The position numbers and the translations under genes were made by a program. From NCBI RefSeq assembly GCF_026391055.1, contig NZ_JAPLET010000015.1, positions 620,001 to 684,000 on the forward strand: 64,000 bases of DNA, read 5' to 3'. The number at the start of each line of letters is the position of its first letter. The stretch's first letter is position 1. This document shows positions 43,550 through 51,691 of the stretch, piece after piece. A model generated the notes under the pieces. It saw only the letters and a program-made list of their open reading frames with translations, ran no database searches and was not told the origin of the DNA. The stretch is from Spirosoma sp. GTDB taxonomy: Bacteria > Bacteroidota > Bacteroidia > Cytophagales > Spirosomataceae.

Positions 43550-45019
43550 TTAAATGAAAATCTGGTATTGCAGCGTCAATTGTCCGCGTCGGCCACCGGC
43601 TGAGAGTGGCGACGTAGATGAAGAGGGTTCATAATAAGGTCGGTTCTGGTAGTCGAGCGTGAACTTGCCGTTATGGCCTTTAATGAGGTAGTTCAGGCCG
43701 ACGTTATACACGCCGAGCGTATTGGTAACGCGCTGGTAGTTGGCTAGCTGAGCCTGTACATAAGGCATCAGCGTGCCGTTGCCCGCGCCGAATAAATCTC
43801 GTCTCATCAGATAGCCGACTTGGCCGTATACCACACTGCCCGTGCCGAACATTGGAAACGTATTGCCCTGGGTGTTGCCTAAGCCACCGGGGCGCTGGGC
43901 CGCTGCAATGTCGCTGGCGGGGTTAAGTGCTCCGTTGAAACGCAGGTAATTATTGCCGTAATCGGTATGGAAATAGCCAAGGTATGCGTTGATGGCCGTT
44001 CCTTTCGCTTTGTTCAGCGGCCTGTCCATGTACGCGGCTACCGACCATAAGTTCATGTTCTCATAAACCGTATCGCCCGGTGCTGCCAGATGAACCATTG
44101 CTTTTTTCTGGGTAATGAAACCGGCCTCGAGGTTAAGTATGCGTCGGGCACCGAGGTAAGTGCCCGTAATATAGCCCGGAACCTGATTCGTCTCCTTGTC
44201 GAGGAACTGCCACATGAACAGGCCCTGAAACTGCTTGTTATGCCCTTTTAGCGCAAAAATAGAATTGGGGCCGTAGGTCGGCAGGGCAGCACCGTTTGTC
44301 TGAATAGGAAACGGATCGCTCATGACAACCCGGTAGTCGAGATGACCAACCTGACCACGGGCGTAAAGACTTAGCTTTCGGGAAAACTCATCCGTCTGGT
44401 CGACGGTAGCCTGCGCAAACACGGGTACGTCCATGGTCATGATACTGCTCACACTGGGGGATGAAAAGCGGGATAGTCCGTTGACAATCGTTAATCCACC
44501 CCCAATTTTCAGGTAATCTTTATTTTTCCAGACCACGTATTCACTCACGGCATCGTGGAAGAAAGCCTGAATTTTCCGGTTCGATGAGCCGGTCTGGTTA
44601 AAGCCGCCATTCAGGTAGTTGAAATTGTTCATTCCGAACTGGAGGTACAGAAAGACGTGGTCGCTGATCTGGCCGAATAATTGCATCCGGGTGCGACGAA
44701 GGCCAATAGACAGGGTGTTGTCTTTAGGTACGCCAATTACCGTTGAGCCGGGGTTGCTTTGGTTGAACTGAAGCCAGGTCTGGTTTAAAAACGTCGCTTT
44801 AAAAAAATGAGAGCCCGATTCGTTCAGGTTGTACTTCAACTCGTTCTTCTCTGCTGCCGGCTTTGGGGCGGGTGCCTGATTGGCTTTTTCAGAGACGATG
44901 ATTGATGGTGTTGGCTTCTTCGTTGTGTCGGCGGGCAAGGTGGTGGACTGCTGAGCAAAGGCTAACTGACTTGACAACAGCAACGCACTTACCCAAACAG
45001 GTTTCATAGATGTATTCAT
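43550..45019 (-). CDS. Porin-like outer-membrane beta-barrel protein
   Basis: The 489-residue protein has a signal peptide (VSALLLSSQLAFAQ), a Pro/Thr/Lys-rich linker (about 25-60) and a beta-barrel body with many aromatic residues at strand ends and a C-terminal Ile after aromatic LTLQYQIFI. The pattern fits the phosphate-selective porin O/P type family in Bacteroidota. LRRTRMQLFGQISDHVFLYLQFG is a typical early strand pair. A start four codons later (ATG at 45005-45007) is equally good. It is a single gene; the solute is unknown. Confidence 0.78.
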   Translation of the reverse strand: MNTSMKPVWVSALLLSSQLAFAQQSTTLPADTTKKPTPSIIVSEKANQAPAPKPAAEKNELKYNLNESGSHFFKATFLNQTWLQFNQSNPGSTVIGVPKDNTLSIGLRRTRMQLFGQISDHVFLYLQFGMNNFNYLNGGFNQTGSSNRKIQAFFHDAVSEYVVWKNKDYLKIGGGLTIVNGLSRFSSPSVSSIMTMDVPVFAQATVDQTDEFSRKLSLYARGQVGHLDYRVVMSDPFPIQTNGAALPTYGPNSIFALKGHNKQFQGLFMWQFLDKETNQVPGYITGTYLGARRILNLEAGFITQKKAMVHLAAPGDTVYENMNLWSVAAYMDRPLNKAKGTAINAYLGYFHTDYGNNYLRFNGALNPASDIAAAQRPGGLGNTQGNTFPMFGTGSVVYGQVGYLMRRDLFGAGNGTLMPYVQAQLANYQRVTNTLGVYNVGLNYLIKGHNGKFTLDYQNRPYYEPSSSTSPLSAGGRRGQLTLQYQIFI

Positions 45020-45145
45020 GTATCGGTAACTATGGTAATAAACAAAGCTATCGCCGTTACCCGGAACAGAAGGCGTGTAGCAGTTAAATTGTAATTAAAC
45101 TTAGGGTAGGGGTAGCTAATCTGCCTGAAAACGCTTAGAAATTGG

Positions 45146-45184
45146 CAAAAAAAGAGCCGCCTGCTTATAACACAGGCGGCTCTT
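45146..45184 (-). terminator. Rho-independent terminator of the efflux operon
   Basis: An 11- to 12-bp perfect stem (AGAGCCGCCTG/CAGGCGGCTCT) is followed on the minus strand by seven T residues. It begins 17 bp past the stop of the RND pump gene. Confidence 0.88.
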
Positions 45185-45201
45185 CCAGTTCATTACTTAC
45201 A

Positions 45202-48200
45202 TTATACTTCAGCGTGTTTTGCCGATACCGGCTTGTCTTTTTTACCCGTTATCCGGCCATAGAGCCGACGCATACCGTTAAAAGCATTCTCAAACGTCAG
45301 ATAAACTGTTGGCACCAGAACCAGCGTCAGCAACAGGGAGCTGATCAGACCACCGATGATTACCCAGGCCAGACCATTCTTCGATTCTGAACCGTCGCCC
45401 GTTGCCAGCGCCATCGGTAACAGACCAATGGCCATCGCAATGGTTGTCATCAAAATGGGGCGAATTCGTTCGCGACCTGCTTCTACGAGGGCATCGACGG
45501 TACTTTTGCCTTCTTCCTTCTGCTGGTTGGCAAAGTCGACCAGCAGAATCGCGTTCTTGGCTACCAGACCAATCAGCATGATCATCCCCAGCATAACGAA
45601 GAAGGAGATGGCCTGCTCGGCCAGCGCCAGGGCGAGGAAGGCCCCGATAATGGCCATTGGAATGGAGAACAGGACAACGAACGGCCGGAAATACGAGTTA
45701 TACAGGGCTACCATCAGCAGATACACGAACGTGATCGCCAGACCCAGGGCAATACCCAGGCTGCTGAATGCATCCGACTGCCGCTCCAAATCACCTTTGA
45801 GCTGGTAGGTTACGCCACCCGGTAGTTGCTTGGTCTTGAGTATGTTGTCAATTTCTGTACCCACGGTACCCGTTGGGCGGCCAACCACGTTGGCATTGAC
45901 AAACAACGAGCCTACCCGGTTGTAGCGGGTCAACTGTGTGGCTCCCGTACCCAATTCAAGATCAGCAATCTGACGGATTTCGATCAATTTGCCCTGTCCA
46001 TCCGGCACGGTCAGGTTACCGACATCATCCTTGCTCTGGCGGTTGAACTTGTTGAGTTCGACCCGTATGTCATAGTCGCGGCTGCCAACCCGGTACTTAC
46101 TGTCTGTATTTCCCGAGAAGGCCGTTTGGAGCGTAGCCCCCACATTGGCCACCGAAACACCGTACTGCGCCATTTGGCGACGGTCCAGATTCACTTTAAG
46201 TTCGGGCTTTGGGTCATCGACGGCAAGCTCAACGTCAGTTGTGCCGCTCACCGATTTCACCACCTGCTTCACAACAGCGGCTGCCTGTTGTAGATCCTGT
46301 TGTGAGTTGCCTAACAACAGAATCTGAATCGGGGCTGCGTTGGCACCACCCGTAATGCCCACCGGTGCCGATTTCACGTTCAGGCCGGGCGTTTTCATGA
46401 TCTGGGCTTTCGTCTGAGCGGCAAACTGTTCGATAGAAATCGCCCGCTCTCCTTTTGGCACGATGGTAACCGTAATCTCGGCTTTATGATAAGGCGTCGA
46501 TCCCAGACCACCACCCGAAGCCGAGCTGGAATACCCAACGTTGCTGTTGACTTTCGTAACCAGTTTGTTCTGCATCAGCTGCCTCTCGATAACCTGACAG
46601 ATGCGGTTCGTTTCGGCCAGACTGTTGAACGGTTCTCCCTCGATCTGTACGATAAATTCGCCCTGATCACTCTGTGGGAAGAAGGTAGTACCAATAAAAC
46701 CACCGCCTACGAGACCGAATGAGCCGATCAGCAACGTAATGGCCGTAAGATACACCCAGCGCTTATGACCCAGGCCCCAGACTAGCAGTCGGGCGTAGCC
46801 GTGCTTGAGTGAGTCAAATTGCCGCTCGAACCAGGCCAGGAACCGCTTACCGGGACTACGACCGCTGAGGTCCGTTTCTTTAGCGAATCGCGAAGCCAGC
46901 AGGGGCGTAATGGTGAACGATACGACCAGCGACATCAGCGTGGAGAAAACGACGACCAGCGAGAACTCCCGGATGATGTTCGCAATCAGTCCCTGTACGA
47001 AAACGAGCGGCAGGAACACCACTACGTCAACCATTGTAATAGCGAGGGCCGTAAAGCCAATTTCATTCCGTCCGTCGAGCGAGGCCGTTCGCCGGTCTTT
47101 GCCCATTTCGAGGTGGCGGTAAATGTTTTCCAGAACCACAATGGAGTCATCGACCAGAATACCAACTACCAGCGACAGCGCCATGAGCGTCATCAGGTTG
47201 AGGGTAAAGCCCAGCAGATACATCGGCACAAACACCGAAATAATCGACGCTGGTACCGATACCATCACAATAAAGGCGTTCCGGATACTGTGCAGGAATA
47301 GCAGCATCACCAGCGCTACGAGCACAACGGCAAACTCAAGGTCGAAAATAACCCCGTCGGCCGATGCCAGCGTATAGGTCGATGAGTCGCTGGTGACTTC
47401 GAACTTAAGGCCGATGTTAGCGTACTTTTTCTCGATGCTACCCAGAATACCCCGTACCTGCTGGCTAATGGCCACTGCGTTGGCGTCGGTTTGTTTCTGG
47501 ATAGAGATACCGATGGATTCGCGCCCGTTGATGCGGTTGATTGTTGTGGCGTCCGAAACGCCGTCAATCACCGTGGCTACATCTTGTAATGCCACCTGCG
47601 TGCCGTTCGTCGATGTTATAAGAGCCGCATTCCGTATCTGGTTGATGTCCGTAAACTTACCGGCCAGCCGAATCGCGTATTGCGCCTGATCCGTCTCTAT
47701 GCGACCGGTTGGGTAGTCGAGGTTGGCCGAGTTGACCGCCTGCGTTACCTGCGCCAGCGAAAGGTTATACAGTTTCAACTTGTTAGGATCAACACTGATC
47801 CGGATTTCGCGCTCGCGTCCACCCGTTAAGGTCACCTGACCAACGCCGTCGACCTTCGTCAGCTGCGTCCGGATCTGATCATCGACCAAGTCATAGAGCT
47901 TGGTCGCTTCCAGATTGGCCCGAACTCCCATCCGAATAACGGGAACGTCGTCTGTTGAGAATTTTTGCAGCGTTGGCGACTCTACTTCATCCGGTAGCTG
48001 CGACAACACGGCGTTGACTTTTCGCTGGGCATCCTGCAAAGCCTGGTTTGGATCGGCACTGGCGCTCAGCTCAATCTGAATAACAGAAAGTCCTTCCTGA
48101 CTGGTTGAGCTAATGTTTTTCAGGTTTTCAAGCGACGATACCGCATCTTCGAGTTTACGGGTTACCGAGTTCTCTACCTCACCGGCGGCTGCACCAGGAT

Positions 48201-48351
48201 AGGTCGTAATGACGGTTACAACGGCCGCGTCGAATTTAGGCAGAAGGGTATAGTTGAGGCTTTTATAGGATATAATGCCTAACAGACCCAGGACCGTAAA
48301 AGCCACGACAACCAGCGTTGGGCGTTTTATGGCTATTTCAGTTACTGACAT
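45202..48351 (-). CDS. RND family multidrug efflux pump, inner-membrane subunit
   Basis: The 1049-residue protein is a full-length HAE1-type RND transporter (AcrB/MexB-like). The proton relay is visible: VGILVDDSIVVLENIYRHLEMG in TM4 has the Asp pair, and VGLVAKNAILLVDFA in TM10 has the Lys. The N-terminus AIKRPTLVVVAFTVLGLLG is the first helix. Twelve membrane segments and two large periplasmic loops are present. With the MFP and TolC subunits upstream it should form a tripartite drug/toxin exporter. It is the last gene of the operon. Confidence 0.95.
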   Translation of the reverse strand: MSVTEIAIKRPTLVVVAFTVLGLLGIISYKSLNYTLLPKFDAAVVTVITTYPGAAAGEVENSVTRKLEDAVSSLENLKNISSTSQEGLSVIQIELSASADPNQALQDAQRKVNAVLSQLPDEVESPTLQKFSTDDVPVIRMGVRANLEATKLYDLVDDQIRTQLTKVDGVGQVTLTGGREREIRISVDPNKLKLYNLSLAQVTQAVNSANLDYPTGRIETDQAQYAIRLAGKFTDINQIRNAALITSTNGTQVALQDVATVIDGVSDATTINRINGRESIGISIQKQTDANAVAISQQVRGILGSIEKKYANIGLKFEVTSDSSTYTLASADGVIFDLEFAVVLVALVMLLFLHSIRNAFIVMVSVPASIISVFVPMYLLGFTLNLMTLMALSLVVGILVDDSIVVLENIYRHLEMGKDRRTASLDGRNEIGFTALAITMVDVVVFLPLVFVQGLIANIIREFSLVVVFSTLMSLVVSFTITPLLASRFAKETDLSGRSPGKRFLAWFERQFDSLKHGYARLLVWGLGHKRWVYLTAITLLIGSFGLVGGGFIGTTFFPQSDQGEFIVQIEGEPFNSLAETNRICQVIERQLMQNKLVTKVNSNVGYSSSASGGGLGSTPYHKAEITVTIVPKGERAISIEQFAAQTKAQIMKTPGLNVKSAPVGITGGANAAPIQILLLGNSQQDLQQAAAVVKQVVKSVSGTTDVELAVDDPKPELKVNLDRRQMAQYGVSVANVGATLQTAFSGNTDSKYRVGSRDYDIRVELNKFNRQSKDDVGNLTVPDGQGKLIEIRQIADLELGTGATQLTRYNRVGSLFVNANVVGRPTGTVGTEIDNILKTKQLPGGVTYQLKGDLERQSDAFSSLGIALGLAITFVYLLMVALYNSYFRPFVVLFSIPMAIIGAFLALALAEQAISFFVMLGMIMLIGLVAKNAILLVDFANQQKEEGKSTVDALVEAGRERIRPILMTTIAMAIGLLPMALATGDGSESKNGLAWVIIGGLISSLLLTLVLVPTVYLTFENAFNGMRRLYGRITGKKDKPVSAKHAEV

Positions 48352-48371
48352 GTACTAGTTCGTTTTAGGGT

Positions 48372-49475
48372 TTACGGATTGACCGCTACGGATGTGTCTG
48401 ATTTACTCGCCCCGGCAGCCCCTGAGCTGACCGTTACTTTAGCACCGTTACTCAAATTCAGCTGGCCATTGATTACCACGGGTTCCCCCTGCTTCAGCCC
48501 TTCCAGCACCTGATACTGGTCGCCGTTATCGTAGCCAAGCCGGATTTTACGCAATCGGGCTACGTTATTCTGCACCACATACACGCTGGCACTATCGGCA
48601 CCGCCAACCAGTGCCCGGCGCGGGATGAACAAACCGGCAATTCCCTGTTTGAAGGTGAAGCTGGCGTTGGCCAGTGTTCCCGCTTTAAGCTGGTTTTTGT
48701 TGTTATTCGTCAGGTAAAGTTCAACCGGGTAATTATGCAGGGCATCGCCTTTCGGGCTGATGTAATGCACCGTTCCGGAGAAAGTCACGCCCGGAAAAGC
48801 CTGAGCCGTAATGCGGGCTTTGTCGCCGAGTTTAAGCTGGTAAACGGCCTGCTCCGGTACATTGACAACCAGTTTCAAGTCCTGAAGGTTGATGACCGAT
48901 GCCAGCACCGCACCCACGGCAACATATTCGCCATTCTCCACTTTCTTGTCGTACACATAGCCGCTGATGGGGGCCACCACCGCACCGTTGCCCAATACCC
49001 GTTGCTGCTGTTTTTCGTTCAGCAAGGCCGTAGCGTACTGGTCTTTGTATTTCTGGTAGGTTTCCTGGGTGACAGCTCCGCCCTTAAGCAAACGCTCGTA
49101 ACGTTCCATTTCGCGTTTGGCATTTTCTACGGCCGTCTGGTTGTTCTGAACCACAATGCCCTGAACGTCATCCTGCACGTAACCCACCTGCTGGCCTTTT
49201 TTGACATAGGTGCCCAGTACCAGCTTAAAGTTTTGGAGTTTCCCCCGTGTCTCGGCAATGATATCGCCTTCGTTCTGAGCGGCTACGGTTCCCAACAGCG
49301 ACAGACTCTGGTCCAGGCGCTCAAAGGAAACGGGCGTCACATCGACAACGGGCGTTGTCTGAAACTGAACGGACGACGTTTTTGCCGCGTCAATATCTTT
49401 TTTGTTGTTGATCAATCGGAAAGCAATCAGCGCAATCAGGGCAGCTACCGCTCCAATAATTAATAGTCGTTTCAT
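48372..49475 (-). CDS. RND efflux periplasmic adaptor (MFP)
   Basis: The 367-residue protein has an N-terminal membrane anchor (LLIIGAVAALIALIAFRLI) and the adaptor layout: a lipoyl-like half (VAAQNEGDIIAETRGKLQNF), a coiled-coil hairpin (AVENAKREMERYERLLKGGAV), the second lipoyl half (GAVVAPISGYVYDKKVENGEYV) and a beta-barrel domain. It links the RND pump (20 bp downstream) to TolC (11 bp upstream). No lipobox is visible, so it is held by the N-terminal helix. Confidence 0.93.
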   Translation of the reverse strand: MKRLLIIGAVAALIALIAFRLINNKKDIDAAKTSSVQFQTTPVVDVTPVSFERLDQSLSLLGTVAAQNEGDIIAETRGKLQNFKLVLGTYVKKGQQVGYVQDDVQGIVVQNNQTAVENAKREMERYERLLKGGAVTQETYQKYKDQYATALLNEKQQQRVLGNGAVVAPISGYVYDKKVENGEYVAVGAVLASVINLQDLKLVVNVPEQAVYQLKLGDKARITAQAFPGVTFSGTVHYISPKGDALHNYPVELYLTNNNKNQLKAGTLANASFTFKQGIAGLFIPRRALVGGADSASVYVVQNNVARLRKIRLGYDNGDQYQVLEGLKQGEPVVINGQLNLSNGAKVTVSSGAAGASKSDTSVAVNP

Positions 49476-49486
49476 GGTAACTGGTT

Positions 49487-50854
49487 TTATTTTTGAGTGA
49501 CGTATTGAAGAATAGTTCCCTGTGAATTTTCGTAATCTAAACGTGCCTGATACAGACTAATGAGTCTATTAGCCAAATTGTTCTGAGCCGTAGTCAGAGC
49601 ATCTTTAGCGTCAATCAGTGTGACGGATGTCGCAATGCCTTCCTTGTACTCAAGTTCAGTAACGGACAGGATTTTGCGCGCTAGTTCGATGTTATCGCGT
49701 TCGCGCTGGATGTCGATGACCAAATTTTGGTAGCTGACCTGTGCGTTACTCAAACTCAACTGAGCCGACTCGCGCGCCAGAAGCTGCTGGAGCCGCAGCG
49801 TTTCCAGGTTCAGCCGATTTTCCCGATCCCGATATTTACGTTGGTTGCCATCGAAGGGCGTCCAGTTGAGCGTCAGACCAATAGTCGAGCTTTTGAACCA
49901 GGGCAGACTTCCATCGAAAAAGCTGAACGTTTGTCGCTGGGCGTTGGTGGCATAAGTGCCATATAGTCCCAGTGACGGAAAATACCCCCGGTTGTTCGAT
50001 TGCCTGTTAAGGTCCTGCAACTGGGTGTTCAAAACCAACTGCCGGAAATCGGGCCGGTTCTCGAAAAAACGACTGTCGGCTGCGGGCAACTCATTCACCT
50101 GTAACTCCTTTTCAATCTCCAGTGGCTGAAGGGTTAGCGTTTCGCTGAGGGGCATTCCCATCTGGTACTTCAGTTGGTTGATAGCCTGCTCGTAACTGCG
50201 GTTCGACTGCTCCAACTGCGACTGTAAATTGTTGCGATTCAGTTGGATACGCCCAAAGTCAATCTCGCGGGTTGTACCATTCTTTAACCGAACCTGTTCC
50301 TGCTGCAACAGCGTATCCGACGAGTTCAGGTTGCGAATGGTCAGGCGTTTCTGTAAATCAATGACAAGGGTTTGGTAATAGGCATTGGCGATGTTATAAG
50401 CCTGGGTTTGTTCTGCCTGTAGCGTAGCCTGTGCCTGTACCTGGGTCGAAATTTTAGCCGCTTTCAGGGCCAGTCCAAAAGAAGGGTCGAAGAGCTTCTG
50501 GTCTACTCGCCCGGTTAGCGTGGAGCTATACTGGGTACCGAATTGAACGGGTAAGAAGGTGCCGGGTTGACCAAAAAACTCGCCGGGTAGCAGCTGCACC
50601 GGAATTTTAACGTTGTCGAGTACGGATCCGGATATCCCCACCTGTGGGAGATTTCGCCCGATAACCTGCTGTGTCTGGGCCAGCGATATTTGCTCATTGA
50701 CCCGCGCTATTTTAATATTCGGGTTATTAGCCCGTGCGTACTCAACGCACTGAGCGAGCGTAAACCCTCCCGGGGGTGCCGTCTGTGCGTTGGCCCACGT
50801 AGCCAGTGCGCTCAGCATCAGCAGCATCAGGGTAGTTTGCTTCATGCCTTTCAT
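49487..50854 (-). CDS. TolC family outer-membrane efflux channel
   Basis: The 455-residue protein has a signal peptide (LLMLSALATWANAQ) and two repeats of the outer-membrane-efflux domain: FTLAQCVEYARANNPNIKIARVN at the start, and SQLEQSNRSYEQAINQLKYQMG and VTELEYKEGIATSVTLIDAKDAL in the long helices. It should form the trimeric exit duct of the pump. The start may be at the first Met or at the fourth codon (MKQTTL). It lies 35 bp after the TetR gene. Confidence 0.93.
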   Translation of the reverse strand: MKGMKQTTLMLLMLSALATWANAQTAPPGGFTLAQCVEYARANNPNIKIARVNEQISLAQTQQVIGRNLPQVGISGSVLDNVKIPVQLLPGEFFGQPGTFLPVQFGTQYSSTLTGRVDQKLFDPSFGLALKAAKISTQVQAQATLQAEQTQAYNIANAYYQTLVIDLQKRLTIRNLNSSDTLLQQEQVRLKNGTTREIDFGRIQLNRNNLQSQLEQSNRSYEQAINQLKYQMGMPLSETLTLQPLEIEKELQVNELPAADSRFFENRPDFRQLVLNTQLQDLNRQSNNRGYFPSLGLYGTYATNAQRQTFSFFDGSLPWFKSSTIGLTLNWTPFDGNQRKYRDRENRLNLETLRLQQLLARESAQLSLSNAQVSYQNLVIDIQRERDNIELARKILSVTELEYKEGIATSVTLIDAKDALTTAQNNLANRLISLYQARLDYENSQGTILQYVTQK

Positions 50855-50889
50855 TCTGTTTGGGAATCTATATCTAGTGAAAAATGGAA

Positions 50890-51519
50890 TTATAAGCTTC
50901 GGATAAATCGGCGGATAGCGCGTTCAAATAACTGGTCTGGTTGTTTAAAGAGGGCTACCATTTTCGGGTCGTGTACATCTTCAAGAAGTTTGGCTCCCTG
51001 CTGCGGCTGAATGCTGGTGATCAGGTTGATGTATCCCTGCATTAGGCAGAACCAGCTGAAGATGACTTCGCCGATGATCTCTGTATCTTGGCTAACGGCT
51101 CTGAAAAGGCTTTCGATTTTCTCTTTGGCTTCTTCCATGCCTTCACGAACCATCTCCCGCTGCTGCTCCATGCGTTCGGGGTTATGCATCAGCCGGTACA
51201 CTTCGGGCTGCTCATGGGCAAACGCCCACTGACGCATCGACAGCCGGACAATTTTCTCTTCCGGGTTTAAGTCCATATCCAGAATAGCATCGAACACCCG
51301 ACGGTTTTCGAGATGTCCCTCCTTAACAATGTTGAGCAGTACATCTTCTTTATTTTCGAAATGCTCGTATACGATCGGGGGCGTGTAGTCTATGGCGTCA
51401 GCTATGCTTCGGATCGTGACGGCATTCCAGTCCTTCTCGCGGGCAATTTGGCGGGCGGCATCTAATATTCGCTGGCGAATCTCGGCTTTCTGCCGGATAC
51501 GGCGGTCAGTAACGCTCAT
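50890..51519 (-). CDS. TetR/AcrR family regulator of the efflux operon
   Basis: The 209-residue protein has an N-terminal TetR DNA-binding domain: ILDAARQIAREKDWNAVTIRSIADAIDYTPPIVYEHFENKEDVLLNIV, with the recognition helix around YTPPIVYEHF. The C-terminal ligand-binding part is variable, as usual. It is the first gene of the tetR-tolC-mfp-rnd operon and probably represses it until a toxic ligand binds. No operator palindrome stands out in the AT-rich region just upstream. Confidence 0.93.
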   Translation of the reverse strand: MSVTDRRIRQKAEIRQRILDAARQIAREKDWNAVTIRSIADAIDYTPPIVYEHFENKEDVLLNIVKEGHLENRRVFDAILDMDLNPEEKIVRLSMRQWAFAHEQPEVYRLMHNPERMEQQREMVREGMEEAKEKIESLFRAVSQDTEIIGEVIFSWFCLMQGYINLITSIQPQQGAKLLEDVHDPKMVALFKQPDQLFERAIRRFIRSL

Positions 51520-51619
51520 TTTCTAACGTCTTTCAAATTTTCTAACAAAGATAGATTTTATTTGTTTCGTGAAAATCAATTTTTTTTAAAATCACCTAAA
51601 CGGCTGTTTATAAACGCCG

Positions 51620-51655
51620 AAAGGCTATAACCTTCGTCTGAAGGTTATAGCCTTT
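51620..51655. terminator. Hairpin terminator
   Basis: A perfect 16-bp stem (AAAGGCTATAACCTTC/GAAGGTTATAGCCTTT, loop GTCT) between the tetR start and the metalloprotease stop, both on the minus strand. It probably ends the metalloprotease transcript; the T-tract is weak on that side. Confidence 0.65.
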
Positions 51656-51691
51656 CTTTAAATTATACTAAACTGTCTTTTTCTTTACCGA

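Noticed and set aside
48735-49463. A 242-codon plus-strand open frame
   Set aside because: It is antisense to the efflux adaptor gene inside a well-formed efflux operon.
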